Positions 33,953-43,671 are shown, numbered from the stretch's first letter. The stretch is 64,000 bases of DNA from Bradyrhizobium sp. U87765 SZCCT0048 (GCF_018131225.1 NZ_JAFCMM010000001.1:1860001-1924000); one strand, 5' to 3'. The notes: generated by a model from the letters alone, not told the origin. A program made the numbers and translations.

Positions 33953-35174
33953 AGCGCAACACCTGCGGCGCCGACGCCACGCCGGTGGCGACGCAGCCGG
34001 CCAGATACCAGAGCAGCGCCGCCGTCTTGATCGTCACCGTCGACGTGCTGATGGACAGCAGCAGTACGAGGTAGACACAGACGAACAGCTTGTAGCGCCA
34101 CGACGATGCCGTTTCCGCCGGTGCACCGTAGACATAAAGTCCCCACAGCACAGCGGCGCCGACGATGCCATAGCGCGACAGCACGTAAGAGTAGCCGGAA
34201 TCGTCGAAATCGACAGCCGACACCTTGATGCCGAGCGCCTGGCTGATGTCCAGCGTCGACAGCAGCTGACCGCTGAGAAGGAAGCGGCCCATGATGGTGT
34301 TGTCCCACGGTGCCCCGGCCATGGCGCCGGCATAGGTCACCAGCGCGATGACGATCAGGAATGGCAGCACGAACACCATGGTCGGCCGCACCAGCGGCGA
34401 CACCATGTAGACCAGCAGCACCACACCGCAGAGGTAGAGCCCAAAACGGGCGTCGCCAAGGACCAGGACCATGGCGATCAGCAGCACCTTGATAACAAGG
34501 CGCCAGATGTGGCCGTGGTCGCGCAGCAAAACCCAGGCAAAGGCGATGGCGCCGAAGTTGCCGAGCGACACTGGCTCGAGAAACACCGACGACACCCGAT
34601 GCTCGCCGAGAAACGGCAGCAGCGTACGTCCCTCGAAGCGCAAGCCGCTAATGAACAGCCCCGGGCCATCGCCCCCGACGGATGCATCAACGCTGCCGCG
34701 CGCCTGATAGTAGCCGAGCACATCGAAATACTTCAGGTAGGTATCGAGGAACAGCCACTCGAACAGCGCGCCTGCAACCACGACCAGGATCGCGGCGAGC
34801 ACGACGCGATCTCCCGACTCCGGCGATCCGAAGTGCCGGCCGAGAAAGAAGAACACGATGGGAATGAAGGCGTCGCGGATCGCCTTGGCATCGAGCTGAT
34901 AACGCAGCACCAGCAGCAGGATCAGCATCGGCAGCACCAGCACCGACACGGCATAGAACGCCACGCTCCGGCTCGCAACCATTGCCGTCGCGATCCCGAG
35001 CAGAACGAGCTCGACCGCGATCACATGGCTCGCGCCGATCCGCATGACGCTGGCATTGACGAAGCTCAGTATCAGATTGAAGACGAGCGCCGCGATGACG
35101 ATCAGCCGCGCCACGCGCGCACCGTCGAAGTCCATGCCGGCCGCGCGATGCGAAGCGGCGACGGCGTCGGTCAT
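33942..35174 (-). CDS. Wzy/O-antigen-ligase-like polysaccharide polymerase
   Basis: 410 aa with about 10-11 membrane segments and one larger periplasmic loop in the second half, the topology of Wzy polymerases and WaaL ligases. No strict motif is visible, as usual for these proteins. Function is taken from topology and from its coupling (ATGA overlap) to the Wzz-like chain-length gene, with the flippase and initiating transferase nearby. Confidence 0.72.
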   Translation of the reverse strand: MTDAVAASHRAAGMDFDGARVARLIVIAALVFNLILSFVNASVMRIGASHVIAVELVLLGIATAMVASRSVAFYAVSVLVLPMLILLLVLRYQLDAKAIRDAFIPIVFFFLGRHFGSPESGDRVVLAAILVVVAGALFEWLFLDTYLKYFDVLGYYQARGSVDASVGGDGPGLFISGLRFEGRTLLPFLGEHRVSSVFLEPVSLGNFGAIAFAWVLLRDHGHIWRLVIKVLLIAMVLVLGDARFGLYLCGVVLLVYMVSPLVRPTMVFVLPFLIVIALVTYAGAMAGAPWDNTIMGRFLLSGQLLSTLDISQALGIKVSAVDFDDSGYSYVLSRYGIVGAAVLWGLYVYGAPAETASSWRYKLFVCVYLVLLLSISTSTVTIKTAALLWYLAGCVATGVASAPQVLRFRD

Positions 35175-36571
35175 CGCAGCGGGGCCTTCTTCCTGGCGAA
35201 CCAGGCCTGCTCGACCAGCCAGGCAAGCGCCGCACCGAGGCCGAGGCCGAACAGGATGCTCGCGGCCAGCACCAGCACCGGCGTCGGACCGCTCGGATCG
35301 AAAGCCGCGGTGGCCCGGCTGATGATGCGGGTGTTGGAGCTGTCGAAACGCTGCTGCTCACCAAGCTCGCGCGAGCGCACCAGAAAGGCCTCGTAAATCG
35401 ATCGGTTGGCCTCGACGTCGCGACCGAGCTCGCGCAGGCGAACCGACGCTTCGTTCATGCCGGACAGGTCGGTCTTGGCCTTCTCGAGATTCGCCTTGAG
35501 GCCGCTGACCACCGCCTCAGCACGATTGAGGTCGACCGTGGTCGACTGGATGATGTCGAGGATCGCCTGGTCGAGCTGCCGCCGCGCCTCCGCGGTCTGC
35601 TGCGCAGCCGTGACGCGATCAGGGTGCCGCGGTCCCAGCGTCGCGCCGATATTGACCTCGGCCTGTTTGGCGACTGCATATTTGTTCTTCAGAGCCTCGA
35701 TGGCGCCACCGCGAAACGCCTCGGGAATGGCGTCGAGGTCGAGCGTGCCCTTCTTGACACCCTCGATCTGGTTGAGCGCCGAGCGCAGCTCGTTGACCCG
35801 CGCTTCCGCGGTCGAGATCTGGCCCGAGAGATCGCTGATCTGCTTGTCCAGCACCGGCTGGCCGTTGGCGACGACGATGCCATGCTCGCTGCGGTACTTC
35901 TCGTAGCGCTGCTCGGCCTCGCGCACGTGAGACTGCAGGGTTTCCAGCCGCGTCACCAGCGCCGTGCCGGCACGCCGCGCCGTTTCGGCCTGGGCGAGGT
36001 TCTGCTCGTCGACGTAGCACTCCATGATGGCGTCGGCGACACGAGTCGAGACCTGAGCATCCTCCGTCACGACATTGACGTTGATGACGAACGATCCCGT
36101 GCTGCGGGTGATCGACACCGCGCGCTCCAGTTGGCGAAGAGCCATGGCGTGCGGATCGACGGAACGCGCCATGCCGAGGCCGACCAGCAGGCCGGTGAGG
36201 ATGCCCCGCGGCCGGGCGCCGAACAGCGGGCTGGTTTCGAGCTTCTCGCGGGCAATGACGCGATCGAAGACGCTGCGCGAGGTCAGAACGTAGACCTGGC
36301 TCTCCGCCTCGATCGCGCTGGTGTCACGCGCGCCACGCTGTTCGACACCTGTGCCGACGATCTGCAACCCCTGCGGATCGAGCAGAATGCGGCCGAAGGC
36401 GGCGTATTTCGGCGGAACCAGAGCGACGTAGGTCGCCCCGAGGCAGGCGCAGACAATGACCGAGGCGATGATGATCGCGGCGCGGCGGCGGAACATTCCG
36501 GCGAATTCACGGATATCCAGACGGGCCAGCGGTATATACACACTGGATCTGTCATTCTCTGAAAGTGCCAT
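35171..36571 (-). CDS. Wzz/GumC-family polysaccharide co-polymerase
   Basis: 466 aa. N-terminal membrane helix (about 30-52), the Wzz-domain start KYAAFGRILLDPQGL, a long coiled-coil periplasmic region (about 190-400) and a second helix preceded by the typical Pro-containing FDPSGPTPVLVLAAS. There is no C-terminal BY-kinase domain, so it is a chain-length protein without the kinase. First gene of the Wzz-Wzy pair. Confidence 0.88.
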   Translation of the reverse strand: MALSENDRSSVYIPLARLDIREFAGMFRRRAAIIIASVIVCACLGATYVALVPPKYAAFGRILLDPQGLQIVGTGVEQRGARDTSAIEAESQVYVLTSRSVFDRVIAREKLETSPLFGARPRGILTGLLVGLGMARSVDPHAMALRQLERAVSITRSTGSFVINVNVVTEDAQVSTRVADAIMECYVDEQNLAQAETARRAGTALVTRLETLQSHVREAEQRYEKYRSEHGIVVANGQPVLDKQISDLSGQISTAEARVNELRSALNQIEGVKKGTLDLDAIPEAFRGGAIEALKNKYAVAKQAEVNIGATLGPRHPDRVTAAQQTAEARRQLDQAILDIIQSTTVDLNRAEAVVSGLKANLEKAKTDLSGMNEASVRLRELGRDVEANRSIYEAFLVRSRELGEQQRFDSSNTRIISRATAAFDPSGPTPVLVLAASILFGLGLGAALAWLVEQAWFARKKAPLR

Positions 36572-36689
36572 ACCAGAGCCTTTACGCGGTACTACTTGAC
36601 GTCCGGTTTACATTGTCAGTCGCGTCCCGAAGAGGTGCGCCTATGGCGCACAACGGGACAGCCCGGCGCCTCTCACGGCGATCCGTCAA

Positions 36690-36739
36690 CGTGACGGCAA
36701 TTTTAGCAAAAAATAAGCCATTTTGCCAAAATCGTCACG
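36690..36739. repeat. 50-bp extended inverted repeat
   Basis: Outer arms CGTGACG (36690-36696) and CGTCACG (36733-36739) flank inner arms ATTTTAGCAAAA and TTTTGCCAAAAT (one mismatch), with a 9-nt AT-rich centre and a 3-nt bulge. It lies just past the end of the GH5 gene and about 120 bases upstream of the Wzz gene, so it could end one transcript or bind a regulator of the next. It is clearly more AT-rich than its surroundings. Confidence 0.6.
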
Positions 36740-36743
36740 GGCC

Positions 36744-37946
36744 TCAGAGGGGGCCAACACCGATCGCCTCCAGCAGGGACGGATCATAGCGGCCGCCGGC
36801 ATCGTCGAGGCCGAACGGTCCCTGCTTCAACAACCATAGCGTCCACCCCCAGCCCCGGGATGCAACGGAGGACGAAACATCGTGCAGCCAGCGCCGCCGG
36901 GATACGCCACCGCCGGCCGTCTTCATCGCTCCGAACTCGGTAAAGACCACGCGGTCCGCCGGCACGCTGTTACGCGCACACCATGCCTGCAAGCTGTCCA
37001 GCTTCGCCGCGAGCACGTCGGCCCGCCAGTCTTCGTGGAAGTAGTTGCGCACAGCGTCCGTTGCCTGCTGCGTCAGTTGCGGGCGGCGCGCTTCGTCCTT
37101 CGGCGACAGCTTCAGGCCGGGCATACGCCCCAGCACATTGTCGGCCGCGCCCTCACGTGCCGGGTATGGCAGTCCGGAAATCAACGGCATGATCGGCAGC
37201 GTCCAGTCCGCGCCCTGGTGGGTGAACAGAAACGGGTCGTAAAAATGAATGCTGAGGAACGCGCGCGAATCCCGCAGCCGTTCACCGGTCAGCTTCTCGA
37301 GGCCCTGGATCTGTGACCAGCAGCCCCCGGTGACACCGAGCCAGAGCGAGCCCGCCGCTGCGCGCATCCGTCGCAGCAGAACGTCCTGATAGTCGGTCCA
37401 GTCCGGTCCGGATGGCTTGGCGCAAGCCTGCTGCGGCTCGTTCATCGGCTCGAGCGCCAGAGCCGGCAGCTTCCAGCTCTCGAGCTCGCGTGCGAACCGC
37501 TCCACGAGCGCCGCATAGCGCCCGAACCTCGCTCCCGTCAGGCCATCGAGCTGGTCTTCCGGAATCTGTCCATGCGATCCCGGCGCAACCAGCGTGACGA
37601 TGATCCCGAGCCGATTGCGGCTGAGATCTCGCACGAACTCTGCGAAATAGCCTCGAAACACCTTCCAGCGGCGCTCGCCGGGATCGTCGAGGAAGGGACC
37701 GATATCGACGGGCAGGCGGACGTGATCGAAACCGGCCGCCGCCAGCCGCGCCGTCGCGAAGAACGTTTCGGCGCCCGCCCGCGACGGAAACGGATCGTCG
37801 GCATAGCCGTCGCCGACGACGGCCGGAAACGTAAAGACCTGCAGGCTGGTGCCTTTCCGGAACGGCGACGCTCCGGCGCTGCTGGCCGCAAGGATCATGA
37901 CGGCGACAGCAGACACAAGCAGCGGTCGTGCAAATCTGGAGATCAT
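36744..37946 (-). CDS. Secreted GH5-like endoglycanase
   Basis: 400 aa with a signal peptide (basic start, hydrophobic 8-22, cleavage near ASSAGA-S). The glycosidase A-clan pattern is visible: acid/base Glu170 in LEPMNEP, nucleophile Glu337 in VFTEFGAM, and HFYDP at 234-238. Exopolysaccharide loci often hold a glycanase that trims or releases the polymer in the periplasm; that is the likely role. Its start overlaps the GT4 stop (ATGA on the minus strand). Confidence 0.85.
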   Translation of the reverse strand: MISRFARPLLVSAVAVMILAASSAGASPFRKGTSLQVFTFPAVVGDGYADDPFPSRAGAETFFATARLAAAGFDHVRLPVDIGPFLDDPGERRWKVFRGYFAEFVRDLSRNRLGIIVTLVAPGSHGQIPEDQLDGLTGARFGRYAALVERFARELESWKLPALALEPMNEPQQACAKPSGPDWTDYQDVLLRRMRAAAGSLWLGVTGGCWSQIQGLEKLTGERLRDSRAFLSIHFYDPFLFTHQGADWTLPIMPLISGLPYPAREGAADNVLGRMPGLKLSPKDEARRPQLTQQATDAVRNYFHEDWRADVLAAKLDSLQAWCARNSVPADRVVFTEFGAMKTAGGGVSRRRWLHDVSSSVASRGWGWTLWLLKQGPFGLDDAGGRYDPSLLEAIGVGPL

Positions 37947-39019
37947 GGTTCGCGACGATCGTTCAGCAATTCAATGTAGCTGTCGATCATACGCTCGACG
38001 GAATAGCGCGTCGCGACCTCCTGTGCGAACGCGTTCAGCACATGGCGAGGCGGCGGCGTTGCGAGCAACTGGCGAATGGCAGCAGCCCAACCCTTGAGAT
38101 CGTCCGGCGGCACGAAGATCACCGGCGCCGTCGTCGCGGACAGCACCTCGCGCAACACCGCGATGTCCGAGACCGCCATCGGAATCCCGCTCATCGCAGC
38201 CTCCGCGGCAGCGAGCCCGAACGTCTCCCAGACGGTCGGGAAAACGAAAGCATCGCATGCCGCATAGAGATTGGCGATTTCCGCCGGCGCAACCGCGCCG
38301 AGCAGATGCAGCCGATCGGCGACGCCAAGCCGTTCGGCCTGTGCCTCGTAGGCATCGCGCTCGGAGCCTTGTCCGGCGACAACGAATGCGGCGCCATCGA
38401 CCTCGGCGAGAGCGGCGATCACCACCGCCTGGTTCTTCTGGGGCGCCATGCGCCCGACATTGAGAAGCAGCGGGGCGTCCTCGGGCAGCGCGAACAGGCG
38501 TCGCGTCTCCTCGCGGGTGCGCCAGGGGGCACGATGAACGAGGCCGTGCTCGATCAGCACCAGCCGCCGGCGATAACTTGCGGGATAGCCGTCGAACTGC
38601 TTGCGCGTCGCCGCGGTGTTGGCGACATTGGCAGTATAGAGGCCGAGCGAACCGGCGATCTTGTCCGCGAGGCGCAGCGGCCACGCGGTCGCGGCCGGCA
38701 CGGCGGTCTGATGAACGATGCGGCGGCGGCAGCCGCGGAGAGCACCGCACAGCCCGACGAGCAGCGATGCCGTCGCCTGATACGCGACAATCGCGTCATG
38801 GTCATCGCGCAGCAGACGCCAGGCCATGGTTAACGCCCCGGCGATTTTGCCGACAAAGCCGGCGTCCGGACGCGAGAACAGAAAAACGGTATCGACCTCG
38901 ACGCCGCGCGCGGCGAGCCCCGCTGCGATGGCGCTCGCCAGCGTTTCGATGCCGCCCCGTTCGTCGGTGTGCAGGATCTGGAGGACCCTCAGCGGCTCCC
39001 CCCTGCTCTCCTTGCCCAT
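37943..39019 (-). CDS. Family 4 glycosyltransferase
   Basis: About 358 aa, GT-B fold. N-terminal ILHTDERGGIETLASAIA; C-terminal donor-binding domain with NVGRMAPQKNQ, GQGSERD and the EX7E motif in FPTVWETFGLAAAEAAMSG. Transfers a sugar from a nucleotide donor during repeat-unit assembly. ATG at 39019 chosen; a GTG at 39025 is possible with AAGGGA upstream. Confidence 0.88.
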   Translation of the reverse strand: MGKESRGEPLRVLQILHTDERGGIETLASAIAAGLAARGVEVDTVFLFSRPDAGFVGKIAGALTMAWRLLRDDHDAIVAYQATASLLVGLCGALRGCRRRIVHQTAVPAATAWPLRLADKIAGSLGLYTANVANTAATRKQFDGYPASYRRRLVLIEHGLVHRAPWRTREETRRLFALPEDAPLLLNVGRMAPQKNQAVVIAALAEVDGAAFVVAGQGSERDAYEAQAERLGVADRLHLLGAVAPAEIANLYAACDAFVFPTVWETFGLAAAEAAMSGIPMAVSDIAVLREVLSATTAPVIFVPPDDLKGWAAAIRQLLATPPPRHVLNAFAQEVATRYSVERMIDSYIELLNDRREP

Positions 39020-39133
39020 ATTCACTGTCCCTTACCTTCCAAAGGCGATAGTACAGGCGGGCGGCGTTCCGATCGGTTAACGGACGGCGCGACGAACCTG
39101 GCGCCGCCGCGGCTTTTCGACCAATTCAAGTTC

Positions 39134-40552
39134 ATGATGGGCAGTTCAAAACTCGTTGTCTATTTCGGCTCCCGCGCCATTTCAGCGGTCGGCAACCTGG
39201 CGTCGGTGGCGGTTTTCGCCCGCCTGATCGGCCCGGCGGACTATGGCTCCTACATCCTGATGTTCGCCTGGGCCATCGTCGTCTACGGCTTCGCGACACA
39301 GTGGATGAAATTCTCCTATTTCGGCGTCTATCGCGCCGCGGACGAGCGCGCGATCATCGCTTCCTATGCACGGCTCATGGCGACCGCCATCGGCATCGCC
39401 AGCACCGTGCTGCTCGCGCTCTGCGCACTGCTGCCGATGCGGCTCGACTTCACCCTGGCGCTGATCGCGCTGTTCGCCACCATGACGGTCTACGAGGGCG
39501 CCCTCGAAATCAACCGCACGCTCCATCAGGCGACGACCGTCGCGGTGAGCATGATCTGCCGGGCCGTGTTCGTGCTGGTGATCGGCTGCATATTCCTTGC
39601 CTTCAACCACTCTGCCTTCACGCTCGCGCTTGGCGTCTCTGCAGGCCATCTGGTGGCGACGATCCCATCGCTGACGATGCTGCGAAGCTTCCGCACCGCC
39701 CGTCCGACACCCGACGCGATGCATGCACTCGTCCGCTATGGCTGGCCGCTGATCCTGTCGTTCGGCGTTTTCGCCCTTGGGCAAACCGTCGACCGCTTCC
39801 TGATCGCCCATTTCGCCGGCAATGCCGTGCTCGGCCCCTACGGCGTCATCGCCGACATGATGCGCCAGAGCTACATGGTCGCCGGCGAGTCCATCGCGCT
39901 GGCGCTGATCACCGTCGCCAAGCAGCATGCCGACGAAGGCCGCCGGGACGCTTCCGACGCGGTGATGCGTTCGGCATTTCGCGCCTGCCTCACTGCTGGC
40001 GCATTCGGCGCAGCGTTCTTCATCCTGTTCGGCGACACGCTGGCTCGGTTGCTGCTCGGCGCAGAGTTCGCCGACACCGGCGCCGGCATCATCCCGTATT
40101 TCGCGGTCGGCTTCGGTTTCATGATGCTGCGCAGCTTCTACTTCGGACAGGTGATCTACTTCAGCAACGGTACGTTCCTGGAATTGCTGATCGCAGTCGC
40201 GTTCGTGCTGTCGTCGACGGTGCTGGCGATCCTGCTGGTGCCGGCGCATGGCGCAGTCGGCGGCGCCATCGCGCTGATGATTGCCCATGCGGCGGCCTGC
40301 CTGATCGGCGCTGTCATCGGCCGCCGTCTTCATGTGCTGCCGATCGACGTGCCGGCTTTGGTGGGCATTCCGGTGATCGCGGCCGTGCTGGTGCTGCTGT
40401 GCCGTCTGATCGGAGCGGAGATAGCTACGGAAGCCGTCCGGCATGCCGTCGACGTGCTGCTGCTGTCGGCCGCCCTCGCGCTCGTCGTGTGGCGCTTCGA
40501 TCTTCTCAAGCTCGTCGCGACTGGAAGTAGGCAAGCCCCAGGCGCGCGATGA
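39134..40552 (+). CDS. Wzx-type polysaccharide flippase (MOP superfamily)
   Basis: About 472 aa with 12-14 hydrophobic helices. The start YFGSRAISAVGNLASVAVFARLIGPADYGSY is typical of Wzx/RfbX and PST exporters. It moves the lipid-linked repeat unit across the inner membrane. No ribosome site is evident ahead of ATG 39134 or 39137, so the start is uncertain. The 3' end overlaps the convergent WecG-like gene by 47 nt. Confidence 0.87.
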   Translation: MMGSSKLVVYFGSRAISAVGNLASVAVFARLIGPADYGSYILMFAWAIVVYGFATQWMKFSYFGVYRAADERAIIASYARLMATAIGIASTVLLALCALLPMRLDFTLALIALFATMTVYEGALEINRTLHQATTVAVSMICRAVFVLVIGCIFLAFNHSAFTLALGVSAGHLVATIPSLTMLRSFRTARPTPDAMHALVRYGWPLILSFGVFALGQTVDRFLIAHFAGNAVLGPYGVIADMMRQSYMVAGESIALALITVAKQHADEGRRDASDAVMRSAFRACLTAGAFGAAFFILFGDTLARLLLGAEFADTGAGIIPYFAVGFGFMMLRSFYFGQVIYFSNGTFLELLIAVAFVLSSTVLAILLVPAHGAVGGAIALMIAHAAACLIGAVIGRRLHVLPIDVPALVGIPVIAAVLVLLCRLIGAEIATEAVRHAVDVLLLSAALALVVWRFDLLKLVATGSRQAPGAR

Positions 40553-41255
40553 ACCAGCCATTACCGATCAGGTAGCGCCGCCACAGCCGGCGCGGCTCGA
40601 CGATCAGCCGGAAGATCCATTCGGCACGCAGCGCCCTCACCCAGCGGGGGGCGCGCGGCTTTTCCTGCGACACGAAATCGATCAATCCGCCGACACAGAT
40701 CGCGGAGGGGCCATCGGTGCGGATCAGGTGGCTCTCCGCCCACAGCTCCTGCTTCGGCGTGCCCATCGCCACGAGCACCAGATCGGCGCCGGACTGCCGG
40801 ATGTCCTCCAGAACGGCTCCCGATTCGTGATCGTCGAAGAAACCATGGTGCGCGCCGACATAGTCGTGCTGCGGCGCAGTCGCGCTCAGCGCTTCGATGG
40901 CGCGCTCGCCGATGCCGGCGGCCGCGCCGACGATATAAATACGGAAGAGATGCCGGGTTTCCTTGAGGAAGCGCGGGATGAAGTCCGTGCCATTCAGGTT
41001 GTCGGGGAAGAATTCGCCGTGGAGCACGAAGGATGCGAGGCTGACGCCAATACCGTCATTCAGGACGAGGCTGTTGCGCAGCACGTCGCGCAATTCGGAA
41101 CTGCGGGCCGCGACGTTCGAGACATGAGCATTCAGGAACGTGACAAGCGCAGCGGAATTACCGCCGAGGTGAGCATCGACCTTGCGCACCGCGTCGCCCG
41201 CGGTCGCCGCAACAACCGGAATTCCAAGTATTTCACGCGTAGACATCGTCGACAT
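40506..41255 (-). CDS. WecG/TagA/CpsF-family glycosyltransferase (GT26)
   Basis: About 249 aa. Family blocks visible: FLNAHVSNVAARSSELRDVL, LNDGIGVSLAS, DLVLVAMGTPKQELW, CVGGLIDFVSQEKPRAPRW and the C-terminal basic EWIFRLIVEPRRLWRRYL, which binds the membrane. Adds a sugar to a polyprenyl-diphosphate-linked acceptor, usually as the second step after WcaJ-type initiation. Start chosen at the first of two close Met codons; the ribosome site is weak. Confidence 0.88.
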   Translation of the reverse strand: MSTMSTREILGIPVVAATAGDAVRKVDAHLGGNSAALVTFLNAHVSNVAARSSELRDVLRNSLVLNDGIGVSLASFVLHGEFFPDNLNGTDFIPRFLKETRHLFRIYIVGAAAGIGERAIEALSATAPQHDYVGAHHGFFDDHESGAVLEDIRQSGADLVLVAMGTPKQELWAESHLIRTDGPSAICVGGLIDFVSQEKPRAPRWVRALRAEWIFRLIVEPRRLWRRYLIGNGWFIARLGLAYFQSRRA

Positions 41256-41361
41256 ATTACCGACCAGAGCTGTTAAGTAAGTTATAATTAAGACACCTCT
41301 TTTGAGGCGTTGTTTGGTAAAAGGCAGTCCGATCCCGATCGCGCAGAACTCGGACGCCCTC

Positions 41362-42009
41362 ATGTTTCTTGGCACCACCCCCGACGACGTCTATCGCAAC
41401 CGCTTCCGCCTCGCGCGCTTCAAGCGCTTTCTCGGCATCGTCGACGAGATCATCGCGACCAAGGCGCAGTGCCGTGTCCTCGATGTCGGAGGACGGATGG
41501 AGCACTGGGCTGCATTGTCCGATCTCTGGGGCAATCGCGCCGTTCATGTCACGCTCCTCAATCTCGAAGCCGAACCGATTACCGATCCGCGCTTCGAAAG
41601 CGTCGCCGGGGATGCCTGCCAGCTCCAGTTTCCGGACAACGCATTCGATCTCGTCTACTCCAACTCGGTCATCGAGCACGTCGGCAGCTGGGCGAACCAG
41701 AAGCGAATGGCCGCAGAAATTCGCCGTGTCGCGCCGCGCGGCTTCATCCAGACCCCCAACTACTGGTTTCCCATCGAACCGCATTTCCGCATGCCCTTTA
41801 TTCATTGGCTTCCCGAGCCCTGGCGCATCTTGATCGTCAAGGCGCGCGCATGCGGCTTCTACCCGAAGGCAACGAACGAGGACGAGGCGCGGACCATCCT
41901 GTCGGATGCCACGCTGCTGGACTTCAATGCGATGAAGACGCTGTTCCCGGATTACACGATCGAACGGGAGAAAGTCGTATTCACAAAGTCCCTTATCGCC
42001 ATTCGATAG
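41362..42009 (+). CDS. Class I SAM-dependent methyltransferase (polysaccharide locus)
   Basis: About 215 aa. Motif I is degenerate but clear (VLDVGGRMEHWAAL), followed by the acidic residue in LNLEAEP, GDACQLQFPDNAFDLVYSNSVIEHV, and a C-terminal part rich in aromatic residues (TPNYWFPIEPHFRMPFIHWLPEPWR). Likely methylates a sugar of the exopolysaccharide. A TTG at 41302 would lengthen it by 20 residues; neither start has a clear ribosome site. Confidence 0.8.
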   Translation: MFLGTTPDDVYRNRFRLARFKRFLGIVDEIIATKAQCRVLDVGGRMEHWAALSDLWGNRAVHVTLLNLEAEPITDPRFESVAGDACQLQFPDNAFDLVYSNSVIEHVGSWANQKRMAAEIRRVAPRGFIQTPNYWFPIEPHFRMPFIHWLPEPWRILIVKARACGFYPKATNEDEARTILSDATLLDFNAMKTLFPDYTIEREKVVFTKSLIAIR

Positions 42010-42041
42010 CCGATCGCCGCGGAGCCGGGGTCTCCTTGAGG

Positions 42042-43508
42042 TTAGTATGCATTGCGACGGCGCATGAGCTCGACAAATGTCAGGACCGCGATCCTGACAT
42101 CGAGCGCCATGCTCCAGTTGTTGATGTACCAGAGGTCGTGCTCGACCCTCGCCTTCATCTGCTCGACGCGATGAATTTCGCCACGGTATCCATGCACCTG
42201 CGCCCAGCCCGTGATACCGGGTTTGACGTGATGCCGGAACGCGTAGGCCGACAGCAGATCGCCGAACAAGTTGTCATGGGCAACCGCGTGCGGCCGCGGA
42301 CCGACGAGCGACATGTCGCCGATCAGCACGTTGATCAACTGCGGCAGTTCGTCAATGCTTGACGTTCTGAGGATCCTGCCGACCCGGGTCACCCGGTCGT
42401 CGCCACGGCAAGCCTGCGTGATCTCGGGCCCGTCTTCCATGACGGTCATGGTCCGGAACTTGAAGATGGCGAACTGCCGGGCGTTGAAGCCGGTGCGGCG
42501 CTGCCGGAACAGAACGGGCCCCGGCGAATCCAGCTTGATCGCGAGCGCCGTGATCAGCATCAGCGGCAACAGCATCAGCAGCGCGCATGACGCGCCGACG
42601 ATGTCGAACGCGCGCTTGAACGCCCGCTCCCAGGACTGGAGCGGCGCACGCTGCACCTCGACCGCCAGCGTCTTGTCGAAGCGATAGAGCGGATTGTGCG
42701 TCAGGGAGCGGACATGCCGGTCGGGCAACAGGCGCACCGGCAGCGGCGACGACCGCAGGTGGTCACGGATGAGATCGAGCCTGCGCGGATCGCTCCACGG
42801 CAACGCCAGGACGATTTCGTCGGCATCGCTGTCGCGGGCAACTTTCAGCGCCTGATCGAGCTGTTCAAGGTCGGACGGGCCAATCGTGAGGCTGTCACGC
42901 CCGGCACTCGGGAAGCTGACGCGGCCGATCTCCGTGACACCGAAATTCTGCAGCAGATCGAAGCCGTCGAGCGCAACCAGTTCGTCCCGCGCCGCAATCA
43001 GGATGGCGCGGCGGCCGCGGATCTTGCCTTCCGCGACAGCGGACCTGATCAGATGCTTGGCAAGCGCACGCGACGCCACAAGGAGCACGAGCGCGAGCAT
43101 CGCAAAGCAGACGATCGAGCCGCGGGAAAACGCCGCGCCGATCTTCAGCAGGAAAGCCAGCAAGGTGAGAAGCAGGCTGACCAGCGACCACAGCGCCACG
43201 ACCTGCCAGAGATCGCCGCGCGGCGATGCCAGCGACGACATGCGATAGAGGCCGATGGAATGCACGATCAGGCCGTAAAGCAGCGCCGCGATCAGGCCCG
43301 TGCCAATGAAAGCGTTGATGTCGCCGTAATCGGCATTGACGCACAGCTGATAGCCGATGCCGCCGACAACACTGGCCAGAACGATCAGCACGGCGTCCAC
43401 CGACGCGGTGCAGGACTGCAGGGCGGCGAACGAAAGCCGCAAACCCGGCTGTGCACTGGCGCCGCCAGGCGGCTGCCAGGACCGTATGGCAACGCTCGAT
43501 ACTTTCAT
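42042..43508 (-). CDS. Polyprenyl-phosphate hexose-1-phosphate transferase (WcaJ type)
   Basis: About 488 aa: four or five N-terminal membrane segments, a cytosolic CoA-binding-like Rossmann region (about 140-270), and the C-terminal catalytic domain beginning RAFDIVGASCALL with FRQRRTGFNARQF, KFRTM, SSIDELPQLINVLIGDMSLVGPRP and KPGITGWAQVHGYRGE. It starts repeat-unit synthesis by moving hexose-1-phosphate to undecaprenyl phosphate. A GTG at 43526 is an alternative start. Confidence 0.92.
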   Translation of the reverse strand: MKVSSVAIRSWQPPGGASAQPGLRLSFAALQSCTASVDAVLIVLASVVGGIGYQLCVNADYGDINAFIGTGLIAALLYGLIVHSIGLYRMSSLASPRGDLWQVVALWSLVSLLLTLLAFLLKIGAAFSRGSIVCFAMLALVLLVASRALAKHLIRSAVAEGKIRGRRAILIAARDELVALDGFDLLQNFGVTEIGRVSFPSAGRDSLTIGPSDLEQLDQALKVARDSDADEIVLALPWSDPRRLDLIRDHLRSSPLPVRLLPDRHVRSLTHNPLYRFDKTLAVEVQRAPLQSWERAFKRAFDIVGASCALLMLLPLMLITALAIKLDSPGPVLFRQRRTGFNARQFAIFKFRTMTVMEDGPEITQACRGDDRVTRVGRILRTSSIDELPQLINVLIGDMSLVGPRPHAVAHDNLFGDLLSAYAFRHHVKPGITGWAQVHGYRGEIHRVEQMKARVEHDLWYINNWSMALDVRIAVLTFVELMRRRNAY

Positions 43509-43642
43509 CACGCGTCTCAACGCCACATCCTCAGAGTCAGGGAACCAAAACCCGCCGCCTCCCCCCGCAAGTCATTACATTAACTAAACATTAAACATTG
43601 ATGCATCGCAACAAACGTCACGTGCAATTGTGCGCCGCAACA

Positions 43643-43671
43643 TGAAAATCGCAACCCCTGGTTGATTTTCA
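43643..43671. promoter_or_regulatory. Hairpin in the AT-rich divergent region upstream of the WcaJ-type gene
   Basis: TGAAAATC-GC-AACC pairs with GGTTGATTTTCA around a short CCT loop (12 bp with a 2-nt bulge). The surrounding 43527-43807 is the most AT-rich intergenic stretch of the region and carries promoters for the initiating transferase on one side and a small membrane protein on the other. Regulatory role inferred. Confidence 0.4.

Noticed and set aside
33645..35396. 583-aa open frame opposite the Wzy-like gene
   Set aside because: Composition rich in Gln, Asp and His, no domain, fully antisense to a membrane protein that is coupled to Wzz.
39182..40561. 459-aa open frame opposite the flippase
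   Set aside because: Antisense of a typical Wzx protein; composition unlike any real protein of the window.
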